The notes under the pieces are model-generated. The model saw only the letters and a list, made by a program, of their open reading frames with translations. It was not told where the DNA came from and did not search any database. The translations under genes were made by a program, and so were the position numbers. Below are positions 21,476 to 33,212 of a stretch of DNA of 64,000 bases, in pieces (positions within the stretch are counted from its first letter, which is position 1; every line of letters starts with the position of its first letter). This stretch comes from Acholoe squamosa (taxonomy: Eukaryota > Annelida > Polychaeta > Phyllodocida > Polynoidae): contig OX439048.1 of the NCBI GenBank assembly GCA_949317995.1, forward strand, positions 65,849,375-65,913,374, given 5' to 3'.

Positions 21476-23302
21476 CAGATTTGGGACCAAGTACTGCTGG
21501 GTTATTTGCTTGTATAGACATGTAGTGCCCCCCCCCCACACACACACGGAGAACGCCTACAGGGTGTTGCGCATAATGGAAAAGGTAGTTTTGCCTCAGC
21601 AGTGCCTCACCTGCAGTAGTCACTTTTTTAACAGTCAGGACTGTTTTTTTGTTGTTGCTCAGAATTAGCCAGGTGCAAGAGAATTGTGATGTGAGTAGGT
21701 AACTTTTCAAGGGTAGTCAAGTACCTTCCCATAACTATGATAGCTACTTAAAATGATAGCAGAAAAGAAAGAGTCAGGCAAGGAAGTACCTCGATCTTTG
21801 TTCAACACAGTTCACTTTTTTAACAAGGCAGGTTGCTTTTCATGTTTTTTGGACGTGTTTTTACATTTGGCCTAATGAGCTGTTATGTTCATTGGAATAA
21901 CAGGGGTGTAGGAAAAAAGGGAGTGGGGGGCCTTGGCCCCCTCAATCATAAAGGAGAGGGGGTCTGATCTGCCTGAGCCCCCCCCCCCCAAGAAAAAAAA
22001 ATAAAAGAAGAAAATTCATAATAAATTGGACAAGAAGCTAGAACGTTGCATTTTAAATTAGATTGATATAGTAATCCAATAGGAGAATGGGGGCCTGAGC
22101 CACAAATCAAACATAATATTCAACAAAATTACTATACACATTCTATATAGGTGTATATAGGCGCCATTACGCTTGAACCAACAGTCTAATGTGATTGTAG
22201 TGGGGCCCATGCTGCCCCCCCCCATGAGGATTTTCTTCCTATGCCTCTGAATAATGGTATATAACTTTAATATGGTAAGTCGAAGTTCATGGGTGAAAAC
22301 AGAGTATGACTTTCAAGCGTTAAGTACCTACTTAGAACTCTGTTTAGCTTATATACAAGACCTTCCAAGGTGGAGTGAGTTCTTATTGAGTCTGTAGTAC
22401 CGGAGTAGACCAAACTTGTTGGTGGTGTTATTTGGTTATTTATTATCGGCTACCTATAGCTACCAGACTTCACATATACACGCTGGATAAAGGCCACCAA
22501 ATATGAATGGGTAAGTGAACACAACCCATTTTAAACATGTACTCAGAAAACCATAAATTATTATTGTCATTTTAGAACTATCAAAATGCATGTGGATGAG
22601 AGCTAGACGGAACCATCGCCAAGCCTGGAGGAGCGATGGTAAGCGGTGGCACTGGTGTTGTGGTGGTGGAACTTTCAGAGTAGTTTCCCAAGCCCCCAAT
22701 GAAAACTGGGTCCCTAGTCTTAACTGGGGTTGGTCTTTGATATCTTAACTCTAGGACCTACCTATTTCTTGTGTATTGTTTTGAAATGTAAGATCATATG
22801 CCATGCCTTTGCTTTTTGTAACTTGATATCTGGGGCCCAGGAAGACTAGGCTGAGCCCTCTGCAGACTCAGTGGACATCAATTGCTGGGCCTCTGAATGA
22901 ATATATCAGGGCCCGGTTAGCTGGGTAGTTGAGAGCCAGCTACAATCAGGGTATCATAATCTTTGATTTAATAGCTAAAAAAAAAACAACAACAGGTCAC
23001 CCTTGAATAGTATTGGTAAAGATAACAGAAGTATAGGGATATTGTCTTGCAATCAAATGGGGAACAAGATATCAGACGTTGCCTTCCTGGGTCATTTGGC
23101 ATTTTTGCTTGCCTACAAAATATGACCACGAACTTTTCTATATATAGACAAAGGTTCATTAGTTCATGAGTAGCGGGCTTTATTTCATGTTTTCTCACTA
23201 ACAAATGAACAAAACCCATTCAGAACGATATAAAATGATGATTATTTACATGTTCATTTGGGGTTCTGCGAAATACGGGACTGGGTTATTTGAACTTATT
23301 CT
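21476..23302. other. no gene seen
   Basis: About 1.8 kb with only C-runs (21531-21545, 21975-21995) and no domain, splice-supported exon or inverted repeat that I could defend. It may be intergenic. Confidence 0.45.
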
Positions 23303-24390
23303 TTAACCCTTTAAAGGCTGCTGCTGCAGGAGTGCATCATGTCCATTGGTCGTCATGATGCACCCGTCATGTCCATTGGTCATCATGATGCACCCATGAT
23401 GTCCATTGGTCGTCATGATGCACCCAGGATGTCCATTGGTCGTTATGATGCACCCGTCATGTCCATTGGTCGTTATGATGCACCCAGGATGTCCATTGGT
23501 CGTCATGATGCACCCGTCATGTCCATTGGTCGTCATGATGCACCCGTCATGTCCATTGGTCGTCATGATGCACCCGTCATGTCCATTGGTCATCATGATG
23601 CACCCATGATGTCCATTGGTCGTCATGATGCACCCAGGATGTCCATTGGTCGTCATGATGCACCCGTCATGTCCATTGGTCGTCATGATGCACCCGTCAT
23701 GTCCATTGGTCATCATGATGCACCCAAGATGTCCATTGGTCGTCATGATGCACCCGTCATGTCCATTGGTCGTCATGATGCATGCATCATGTCCATTGGT
23801 CGTCATGATGCATGCATCATGTCCATTGGTCGTCATGATGCACCCAGGATGTCCATTGGTCGTCATGATGCACCCGTCATATCCATTGGTCGTCATGATG
23901 CACCCAGGATGTCCATTGGTCGTCATGATGCATGCATCATGTCCATTGGTCGTCATGATGCACCCAGGATGTCCATTGGTCGTCATGATGCACCCAGGAT
24001 GTCCATTGGTCGTCATGATGCATGCATCATGTCCATTGGTCGTCATGATGCACCCAGGATGTCCATTGGTCGTCATGATGCACCCGTCATGTCCATTGGT
24101 CGTCATGATGCATGCATCATGTCCATTGGTCGTCATGATGCATGCATCATGTCCATTGGTCGTCATGATGCACCCATCATGTCCATTGGTCGTCATGATG
24201 CACCCATCATGTCCATTGGTCGTCATGATGCACCCAGGATGTCCATTGGTCGTCATGATGCACCCGTCATGTCCATTGGTCGTCATGATGCACCCGTCAT
24301 GTCCATTGGTCGTCATGATGCACCCAGGATGTCCATTGGTCGTCATGATGCACCCAGGATGTCCATTGGTCGTCATGATGCACCACTGCA
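23303..24390. repeat. 30-bp satellite (GTCCATTGGTCGTCATGATGCACCC...)n inside a MITE
   Basis: The left MITE end TTAACCCTTTAAAGGCTGCTG leads into 34 full 30-bp units (23341-24360) and a partial one to about 24384. Units differ mainly in three to five bases near the end (GTCAT, AGGAT, ATGAT, ATCAT, TGCATCAT). It is open in several frames on both strands, including 385 and 402 codons, because 30 is a multiple of three. There are no spacers, so it is not a CRISPR array. Confidence 0.97.
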
Positions 24391-24764
24391 GTCTTTGCGA
24401 AAAGTTTTTCACAATGCAGGACATTCGGTCCTGCAGATTTCTAGTTCTGCAGGCCTGGTTCAATTTTCTCAGGACCGAAATATAATGAGTATCTAAGGGC
24501 ATTTTCTGCAAATAAAAAAAATATCATAAAGCAAGGATGTACACCCTATTTTTATCATGAAATCCATTAGGATTCATGAAGTTCTGAGAAAAAAAAATCT
24601 TTAATAATGGTCCGATTTGAATGCCGTAAAAAATGGCATGTAGCCTTAGGTCTGCTGATGACATCCAGACATTTGGTCCTACAGTCTGACAATTTCTGAC
24701 GGCCCGATAGCCATTCAGACGGCTATAGTGTCCGACGGGATTTGGCAGACTGCCACTGAAATGC
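24391..24764. other. degenerate palindromic sequence around CATTCGGTCCTGCAG
   Basis: CATTCGGTCCTGCA...GGCCTGG...ATT...GGACCGAA at 24422-24480 has relatives at 24665-24720 and 59300-59370, so it is a dispersed repeat. No gene. Confidence 0.45.
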
Positions 24765-24890
24765 TGGTTGATACTTAAATTCCCGTGGGGTCGTCATGAT
24801 GCTCCGATGAAGTGCTGGTGTGCAGTCTCACCAGCACTTCATTGGTGCATCATGACGACTAATGGACATGATATATTAGCAATCCTAAAG
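24765..24890. mobile_element. short MITE of the CCCTTTAA family
   Basis: Inverted pair GATGAAGTGCTGGTGTGCAG / CTCACCAGCACTTCATTGG with CATGACGAC. Ends are partly lost; it abuts the next palindrome. Confidence 0.65.
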
Positions 24891-24894
24891 GCAT

Positions 24895-25133
24895 GATTTA
24901 ATACCCACATGAATATCCCTTTCTACCAGACAGCTCACACATGTAGAACTATGGAACTGTAACTATAGAACAATAAAAATATTGAACAATGTACACATGT
25001 GTCAACCCATGTGTCCCATTCTCAGTGTAGTTCTATTGTTCTATAGTTGCTCTATAGCCCTATAGTTATAGTTCCATAGTTCTTAATGTGTAAGCAGGTA
25101 GGTAGAAAGGGATATTCATGTGGGTATTAAATC
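24895..25133. mobile_element. palindromic MITE with perfect 33-bp inverted ends
   Basis: 24895-24927 and 25101-25133 are exact reverse complements (start GATTTAATACCCACATGAAT). The interior continues the palindrome imperfectly (GTTCTATAGTT / AACTATAGAAC). Perfect arms suggest a young or gene-converted copy. Confidence 0.85.
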
Positions 25134-25341
25134 CTTCCTCCTAATAAATCTTTTAGCCTATAATGACGGGCATACGCACTCACAGTTTAAATACATACAT
25201 ATACATATAGCTCACATAGCCATTATCAGCTGGGGGCCGCCATTAGACCCCGACTCCACTATGACTAACACCTTCAGCCCCCGACTCCGCAGTTTATGCC
25301 AGGGATGCCTCCCATTGGTCAATAATACAATAGCCATGTGC

Positions 25342-25342
25342 C

Positions 25343-25417
<75 letters not shown>
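25342..25417. repeat. (AT)n microsatellite
   Basis: About 34 AT units with one slip near the start. Confidence 0.97.
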
Positions 25418-25421
<4 letters not shown>

Positions 25422-25459
25422 CATGGAATGCCATACAATTGGACTGCTCTCAATTTCTG

Positions 25460-25805
25460 AGAGTTGCTGAGAGTACATGATGCCAGTCAGGTTACGATGC
25501 ACAAATGAATTAATGTACATTTCTCTGCTTTTTATCAATCGATTTCAAAGTGTAATGTATTGATTTCAATGTTTTCAAAGATACTGACTCTATTTTCTTT
25601 TTAACATTTAGACCCATATTCCGGATGGTTTCTGAGATAGAGTGCATTATGCCAGTCAAGGCATGATGCACAAATGAATCAATGCCTATTTCCTGGCTGT
25701 TTATTGACAGATTTCCACATGTAATATATCAATTTCAAGGTTTTCCACCATGCCGATTCCATCTTTTGCACTTTTGAATCCATATTCTTGATGGATGCTG
25801 AGATG
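25460..25805. repeat. 170-bp direct duplication
   Basis: ATGCCAGTCAGG...GATGCACAAATGAATTAATG near 25480 recurs as ATGCCAGTCAAGG...GATGCACAAATGAATCAATG near 25650. The following TTTATC/TTATTGA...GATTTC and CCATATTC blocks keep the same order. Confidence 0.7.
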
Positions 25806-26154
25806 GATTTTCAATTTCAACAAATATTATTACCAGAATGCAGCCCTGAAGGGACTTAAGTGATGTTTTGAGGGTATGAGTGACAGCATAGGCTCGATTT
25901 TCAAAAGCACCACACCACCTTAGCAAAAGCCTGCGCTTATGGTTATGCATCGTATGTATGTATAAATGTTTGTTTATATGTAGATTCCTTTATTTATACT
26001 GAAGTCTTGTAGCTCACTTAGCTGTAATTAATTGTAGAAAAACATAAGTTATGTAGCAATAAGTCAAACTAATATTCAGATTCATGTTAGTTCATATATG
26101 CACAACAGCGGTCCTTTAAAGACACACAACTACTTTCCAATCTAAGAACGAGGG

Positions 26155-26690
26155 TTTTTACATTTATACCACGGTTATCACTTTTCAGAAGATTTTGGGT
26201 GCCCAAACAGGATAATAGGGAGGTTTAGCGCCCAGTGCGTAGGCAATAAAACGCAGACGTACAGCATACCTACAGCACTGGTACGTCTGCATTAATTGAG
26301 ATACGTCAGATGTACATCATGGTTGCTAAACCTCCCTAATATGAGTGCTTTTGTCATATGATAGAGGAACTAAGTTGACACTTGAATATTGACAGCATTC
26401 TTTTTCTATAGTATTCATATATGTGACAGCAGCTCAGGTTTAGCTTTGACATTGGTTCATACAGGAAAAGCTCAGCATGGGTGGGACTAGAACCAGCGAT
26501 CTTCTGGTCCAACGTGCTACATGCTATCCATTAGGCCACAAGGCTGGACAATGGTGTTGGATAAGATCAGTTTTATGTGTGGGACCCTATGGATACCATA
26601 AATATATTTGTATGTCAATGAATGCAGAATGCATTCTGATGCATTCTAATGCATCCTGAAGGAGCAGACTGTGGTATAAATGCAATAGCT
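26155..26690. mobile_element. small element with ATTTATACCACG / TGTGGTATAAAT ends
   Basis: The termini at about 26160 and 26670-26685 are inverted and match the CGTGGTATAAA-type ends of the foldback family. An inner palindrome GGGAGGTTTAGC / GCTAAACCTCCC pairs 26217 with 26335. A tRNA-like unit lies at 26474-26552. Confidence 0.5.
26474..26552 (-). repeat. tRNA-Arg-like SINE head
   Basis: The reverse complement contains TGTGGCCTAATGGATAGCAT (A box, Arg-tRNA-like) and GGTTCTAGTCCCAC (B box). The anticodon stem is degraded, so it is not a working tRNA. Confidence 0.6.
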
Positions 26691-28549
26691 GCAGACCAAA
26701 TACCTCACTGTACCTCTTGTGGTAGTGTATGAACAGAATTAGGTGGTAATAGTGGTCTATTTATTGGAGCCCCTCCACCCCCACCCCTCTACCTGACATA
26801 TGCCAGATTGATTTCACTAGGACGACCGTATTCACCCAATGGGGGTATAGTAACAGCAGATCCTAGGAACCCGCCACCCATCCCCTCACCCTACCTCCCA
26901 CACCCATTGGCATTACCATACTGTACCTCATATACAATTATATAACAGTGCAGGCTCGTGATATTGGCCTGTTTGTAAGACATGCCGAGCCTCCACCCCC
27001 TTGCACTGGACGACCTTATTCAACCAATCAATGATAGCAAAGCACTTCAACCTATGAACCCAGTTTGAGCGAATAGGACCTGCCACTTTTGGGTTACCTG
27101 TTATTACTATGCCAAATTGGAATAACTGTCTCTTACAGAAACATTCAATGACATCACATATATTAAGAAGAAAAAAAAAACCCAACAAGAACTGTGAGCT
27201 CTAGACTAGCTAGAAAAAGTGGACATGATTTAGCTATAGAAGTGAATGGCAAACGTATGGCAATAATGGAAAAGAAATTCTGAAGCAAATGTGCCCAAAA
27301 ACCATGAAAATAGCTTGTCCGGCGGGCGCTGACTCTTACCTAATGGGAGAGTCAGGCTTCCTGCATAGGGCTAATTTGTCAGGTGGCTGGAATTGTAGGA
27401 CATAATTTTTTTATGTCAATTTCCTCTTAAGGATGGCTTCCTAAGACATGTTTGTTGCCATTTTGTGAGAAACCTTTCATACGGGGGCCCAGATTATTTG
27501 GTTCTCGCAAATCTGTTAGCCTTCACATCAAGTTTAGCTGCCACGGTCGGCCATGATGGAAGTGGTTTCAGGTCTCACAACAGAGGTGTTATTCATGAAA
27601 TAATGGTATCCATGAGAATCTGCTTGGTGAGTGGAGATTGACTTCCTGTCTGGCAGAAAATGCACCTGCTGATAGCTACCTGTTGCAGCCCACACAGCAT
27701 GTGCCAAACCTTGGAAAAAGGTGCGATCTAAAGGTTTCCAACAAAAGACGCTCTTCCCACTCACAGACAGCAAAACTAAGGTGGTACTCTTGTCAATGTT
27801 ATAAGCTGATTGTTGGGAATTTGTTTCTGTCAAATGTTATTCTTAGAAACTTGCTGTTTCTAGAGCACCTGCAAGTTTTAGCTAGGGCAGTCCCAGCGAC
27901 TCAGTCCTTAACTGAGTCGAGCACAGTGACTAGAAAATAGCAGTCTATAATTCAGAATTTAAGTATCCAATTACAGTAACCCCCAGAGGACACTGTAGGA
28001 AAAATAGGAAAAGAACTAATCTAAAATGTTACATTATGACTTTGCTAGTGCAAACTGTGAGTTCTAACAATACTATTATTCCACAACAACTGCAACCTTA
28101 ACAATACAAACTCACAGATTCAACCAGTTCAACAATGTATTTATACTTTTCCGATCTGGGAAGTCCTTTACACTTAATGTAGGCACTTACAAAAACTAAG
28201 CGCCGCTCTCTCACGTAGGTCCCGGTGTTGTTATGCACTCTCTCAGAGCCTCCAGGGATCTTATCTGACTCTGAGGGCCCTCCTGTCCTTAACATTTGGA
28301 CTAGAGGAGTGATTGGGGTCTTGTTTTTTCCACACAAGAATGTTGCTCAATCTAATTATAATACTTGAGGAGAGATAGAAACTATCCATTTGTTGATGGT
28401 ATGATCACTCATGTTACAGGACATAATTATAATGAAATAATGTGATTTGGAGAAATTCGAAACCTGTGGGTACTGGATATTATGTTGTCGACTAACCCTC
28501 TAAAGGTGAAGCTCAATGAGGATCATTGCCCAAAGAGACCAAAGTGGGC
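26691..28549. other. no gene seen
   Basis: About 1.9 kb without a convincing exon, domain or palindrome. Open segments up to 100 codons look random. Confidence 0.4.
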
Positions 28550-28870
28550 ATTTGGTACACTGTTAATTTGGTGTTTAGCACCAGTGTTTAGGATCTAAAA
28601 GCTTAGCTAAACACATTCTTGTCCCACTTTTCTAAACACATTTTTGGCTAAATGCATTTAGCTTTAAATATGTTTAGGTAAAAGGTGTTTAGCCTTTGGT
28701 GGTGTTTAGCTTTGGGAAGTGTTTAGATACATGGTGTTTAGCATCAGGACGTGTTTAGATAGATAGTGTTTAGCTTTTGGAGGTGTTTAGATTCAAAATG
28801 TGTAGTTCTCGGACGTGTTTAGATAGATAGTGTGTAGCTTTAGAATGGGTTTAGATGGGTAGTGTGGCAT
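28550..28870. mobile_element. GTGTTTAG-rich element, first copy
   Basis: It starts near TACACTGTTAATTTGGTGTTT and consists of degenerate GTGTTTAG(C/A) units every 15-25 bp with a few CTAAACACA inverses. It is related to 29668-30185 and 63778-64000. Confidence 0.65.
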
Positions 28871-29419
28871 ACTTTAGGTACATATTTATACAATTGTGAG
28901 TCGTCAATGGCTTGCAGGGATGCGGGTTAAAGTAGTTTCGCCCCCTGGTTGCTGTAGTTCATTTTTGTATGCAGGTACCTCACATAGTAATCCTCCCCAG
29001 AAAATGGGGACCATAATCTCCAGATATGAGAGAGGTATTCCCTAGAATGCCGACCAGATGAGGTTGGGTTCCTTTCCAAGCCTATTTAACAATCAATTAT
29101 TGTGCATATGGTAAGATTGGACAACATTATGCTGATGGACAAATCGTATGGCGGTTTGAGACAGAAAATTGGGGGTATAATCATTGTCTCTTCTGAAACA
29201 TACCCCTATACATATACCATAGAGGTTCAGCGAGGTCTACTTCAAAACAAACAACGATTTGGCCCTCTTTCTTTATTCTCATACTATCATAAACTTTATG
29301 ATTGCTAAATAAATTGGTTGCCTAAGCTGCGCGCAAGTAAAAGGTGACCCGCAACAGGGTGGCAGGTTCGGGCCCTCATAGCAGGGTCACATTCTGGACC
29401 AATAACCGTGGGGAGTCAA
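28871..29419. other. no gene seen
   Basis: Unassigned sequence; a 68-codon open segment at 29102-29308 has no recognisable domain. Confidence 0.4.
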
Positions 29420-29592
29420 ACATTTTTTATTCAACTTGTATCTATTGATATTCTATTGAGTTTTTTTTTGACAATTTTTGATGAATCGTGTAATAAACTT
29501 AGTAAGGAATGGACAACAGTCCATTAATTCATGCCTGGTATTGATACATGGCATGAATTGACTGTTAGTCATTCGTTACCTAGTTTGTACTT
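29420..29592. repeat. terminus-plus-hairpin unit like that at 15500-15640
   Basis: ATCTATTGATATTCTATTGA and ATCGTGTAATAAACTTAG resemble the left flank of the 15578 hairpin. The hairpin follows at once (GGAATGGACAACAGTCCATT with partner to about 29590), but with a different stem. Confidence 0.6.
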
Positions 29593-29667
29593 GCACTTAG
29601 CCCCATGATATGACACTAGAAATTACCAGACAGAATGAGCCTGAACGTGTCATTCCTCAAGCATACA

Positions 29668-30185
29668 CTGTAAAAAAGGTGTTTAGATATTAAACACTTA
29701 TCTAAACACTTTCCTGTCCCACCTTTCTAAACACTTATTATATAAGTTTATAGGGAAGTGTTTAGGCAAAAAGTGTTTAGACAAGTGTTTAGACAGCCAA
29801 AAATGTTTAGATAAGTGTTTAATTTCTAAACACTTATCTAAATAAGTGTTTAGAATCTAAACACTTATTCAAATGTTCTAAACACTTTTTGAAATGTGTT
29901 TAGAAAGGAAACACTTTTCTAAACACTTTTTGGGAAAGTGTTTTGTGTGTAAACACTTTTTGACTAAACACTTTTTGCTAAACACTTTTCAAAAAGTGTT
30001 TTGATTCTAAACACTTTTCAAAATAAGTGTTTACAATCTAAACACATTGTTAATGTGTGTTTAAAATCTAAACACATATGGATGTGTTTAGGTGAAATGT
30101 GTTTAGAATGTAAACACTTATGCAATGTGTTTAAAAAACTGGGACAAATAAGTGTTTACAATCTAAACACTATTTTTTACAGTGT
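29668..30185. mobile_element. GTGTTTAG/CTAAACAC element with CACTGTAAAAAA ends
   Basis: The inverted ends CACTGTAAAAAAGGTGTTTA and TAAACACTATTTTTTACAGT bound a body built almost wholly of AAGTGTTTAGA and its complement, in mixed order. No coding capacity. The ends resemble cut-and-paste DNA transposon termini; superfamily not determined. Confidence 0.8.
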
Positions 30186-31200
30186 ACGTTTCAGACTGAA
30201 AAATGGAACCTGTACTTGAAGAGTGAAGTTTTCCCAGTTACCGCCTATTTATGAATGAGGCATGGTGGGATTTAAATATAGCGTACTCCTGCTAGTCATG
30301 TCTTGCCCTTTGGTGTACATGGGTGTACCCTGCTGAGGGATTATACCTCAGTAAAATCCCTATTGAGTGATTAGTGGCTGTGCCCAGATAGACGCCAGTG
30401 GCCACCACTCATGCAGGAGCTGTAGGGAGAAGTCATTTGTTGCTAATTGGGAGGGAGAGGGGTAGTAGAATTTTGCAGGCTAGCATATTTTTTTTTCAGA
30501 TCCCCCACATCATCATTGACCACCTGGTTATATACCACTAAGGATAACAGAGCAGCTAGTCACCCCCCCCACCCCCCACCCCGATCCTTGCACTCGATAT
30601 CTATCATAACACCATGCTCGTTACAGGATTTTCATAACACACACATATCACGTTGCCTTTGGGTGTAAAGAACACCCCTTTTTCTTGAAAAATATGGCAT
30701 TTTAGACCTCTATGAACCACTTTCGAAAAACACTGACATGTTTCCAAAAAGCCCCCTTTTTCTAAAACTGCTGACTTTTCAAAAATGAGCATATTCCTTA
30801 AGAGGGAAATTAACAATATCACCAAAGGACACCCTTTTCTGAAAGCGTTGACCTTGCCCCAAAATATACCCCCCCCCATTTCTTTTATTTGCAGAGATTT
30901 CACATCCCTTTTCCCGCAACTCCAGGGACATGCAAATACCCCTCCCCCCATCTCTCTGCTTTTTGGTAACCCCCCCTCCCCAAACTGACTTATTAAAATG
31001 GCTTCTCCCCCCCCTAAAAATGTAACAAATCATCGTATGAATAACAACCCCCCCCCGCCCCCCATACCTACCACATGGCAATAAAGAACTTGTCCCTAAA
31101 CAGTTTATAAGTAATAACAATAAAACACAGTCGGTGGGAGTGACAAGTATGAACATGTAGACACCAGGGGAAAGTCTGGGTGGAGAGATTAAGTATTGAG
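30186..31200. other. no gene seen; C-run-rich repeat
   Basis: 30540-31075 contains repeated runs of C after AAAAA- or TTTTT-rich units, resembling the interiors of the TAAGGGAGTGG MITEs further on. Open frames here follow low complexity. Confidence 0.45.
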
Positions 31201-32819
31201 TGAGTATCACAGTACAGTAGCCGACATGGTGGAGGATTTTGTAGTGGTAGCTGTGGTGTTCCTTACCCACTTAGATCTGCATGATAAGGGACTATATGAA
31301 CATTTCACACGCTACAATGCTGGGGTAAGTCACTATATTCACAATTACCTTCATTTACATTTTACTGCTGTAGGGGCCAGCGTACAAAATGCCCCCCCCC
31401 CCAAGATTCAGCCCAGACCACCGGCCAGCACCTATAGACTAGAGGCCTGGGTTGGAATCTTGGTGGTCAATGAAATAGCTTGGAAAGCTTATATTTACTG
31501 GCCCAGTAATGTCTTATCCAGAATCTTTTACTTTTGTGCCCCTCAGGTCCCTCAAATCTCTCTGAGAATCAATTCCCAAAGCGGGTATCGGTCTGTGCGC
31601 TCTCCATAGATTTCATCGATTTCTAGCATTGACATGGAGGTATGGTCCTTTCCCATAGAAAAAATGTTTACAGGGCCAAGAAATTTGACATGCTGATAGC
31701 CAAGGGGCACCACCTGAGGTGCTGAGTGTTATTCTCTCTCTAGGTGCTATAATTCACAGAAATATCTGGCTAAAATATATGAAAAACCCTCAGAAATATA
31801 ATGTTATAAAGGAATAAATTCAACAAAATGCATCGTAACTCCATGTGTAATGGCTTAGATGGCCCTATTTACACATTATTCAATGCATCTATGCACTGAG
31901 AGTCCTGTGCCCTAATCACTACCCCATGTGTGGTCAGGTGCAGGATAGGGGTGAAGAGGTAAGAAAACATAAGGGTCTTTAAAAAAAAAGTATAAATTTC
32001 TCCCCAAAAAGTTTACTGGAAAAGTATACTTTTTTTGTACTTTTTTGACTATGTGGAAGCAAAAAAAAAAAGTAAGTAGGGAAAAGTATACGGATTTAGG
32101 CCTTACGGATTTTTTCCCTTACTTATATGGAATCAGCGCTTTAGGTAACCTACCCTATAAGGGGGCTTGTGGTTGATTTCTTACCCAAACCTTTCTTGTG
32201 GTTTCTCGGTTAAAAACTTCTTTTTTTTTTGCTAAGTGAACATGTACTTTTCTCACTTTGTTATATTTAAACTGTAACCCTTTAAATCCCTGTATGTAAG
32301 ATATACATTGTTATAGTACTGCAAGTATTCAGTATAGGGAAAGAAAGTGTTAAAATGCTACACGGCTGCCTGTTATATAAAAGTCTTCAGTACAAACTCA
32401 TAGTACACCACCTACCCAGTAAACACACATTCATAGATCTATGGAGATTGCACGGAGGTAGATTTATGTAGGTGCCAACTACTAGTATTGTTTGGTATTT
32501 TTAAAAACAAACGTTAAGGTTTACATACGTTTTAAAGACGTAGCAATACGTTTTCATACGTTTTCTACATACTTGCAAAAAGAAAATGGGAAAATAAATA
32601 AATGTGGTGTCATAGGGGTTCGGCCTCAGGGATCATTTATTTCACCTTTTGTAAATAATACTTTCATGAATGTATGCATCCACAAATTAAGATCTGAGAA
32701 GTAGATTATAGAAAAGAAATAACAAAAAAAAAGGGAACAAGAAAAAGAAAGGTGGGGTTGCCGGGGCAATCCCAGAATTCGTTTAAATTTTGTTCAATAC
32801 ATAATAAATGGTGAAACTT
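31201..32819. other. no confirmed gene; AT-rich low complexity
   Basis: An ATG-initiated 33-codon stretch at 31226-31324 ends at a good GGTAAGT donor, but its phase does not fit the downstream exon chain, so it is not annotated. 31980-32110 is A/T-homopolymer rich. Confidence 0.4.
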
Positions 32820-32921
32820 ACCCTGCTAGCACAACTCATCCAAATAATGTCTTTTTTTACGTAAATCACATGAGTTTTCATGTAAGAATCATGTAAATTG
32901 CACGAGTTGTGCTAGCTGGGT
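32820..32921. repeat. hairpin, GCTAGCACAACTC arms
   Basis: ACCCTGCTAGCACAACTC pairs with GAGTTGTGCTAGCTGGGT across about 65 bp that is itself partly palindromic. Confidence 0.75.
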
Positions 32922-33010
32922 AGAGACCTTTATTTTATCATAAAGTTGTAAGGTAAACACATACCTCACTATTGCCTAATCCAATTTAATCATTTATAAT
33001 CCTACTTTAC

Positions 33011-33212
33011 CCTTTAAGTGCTGCTGATGCATTAGTGCATCATGCTCATTGGTTGTCATGATGCACCAATGAAGTGCTGGTGAGTCTGCTCCACTTCATT
33101 GGAGCATCATGCCGACCCTCCATGCAGGAGTATATATGTTTCAACCCCGGAGGGTCGTCATGACGACCAATGGCCATGATGCATTAATGTATCAGCGGCT
33201 CCTTATGGGTTA
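33011..33212. mobile_element. MITE of the CCCTTTAA family
   Basis: Left end ACCCTTTAAGTGCTGCTGAT, inner inverted CACCAATGAAGTGCTGG / CCACTTCATTGGAGCATC, right end CAGCGGCTCCTTATGGGTTAA. The right end runs directly into the 18-bp array. Confidence 0.8.

Noticed and set aside
23341-24384. CRISPR-like array
   Set aside because: Units are contiguous with no unique spacers, there are no cas genes, and the DNA is from an animal.
23303-24511. Open frames of 385, 289 and 402 codons on both strands over the 30-bp array
   Set aside because: The period is a multiple of three and has no stop in several frames, so long frames arise on both strands by themselves. There is no domain and no sign of coding bias.
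30604-31270. Gly-rich minus-strand open frames of 115 and 163 codons
   Set aside because: They come from C-run low-complexity repeats and have no domain.
31226-31324. First coding exon of the GT92 gene (ATG, 33 codons, good donor)
   Set aside because: It ends in phase 0, while the open frame of the next candidate exon needs two bases left over. It was therefore not added; RNA data would decide.
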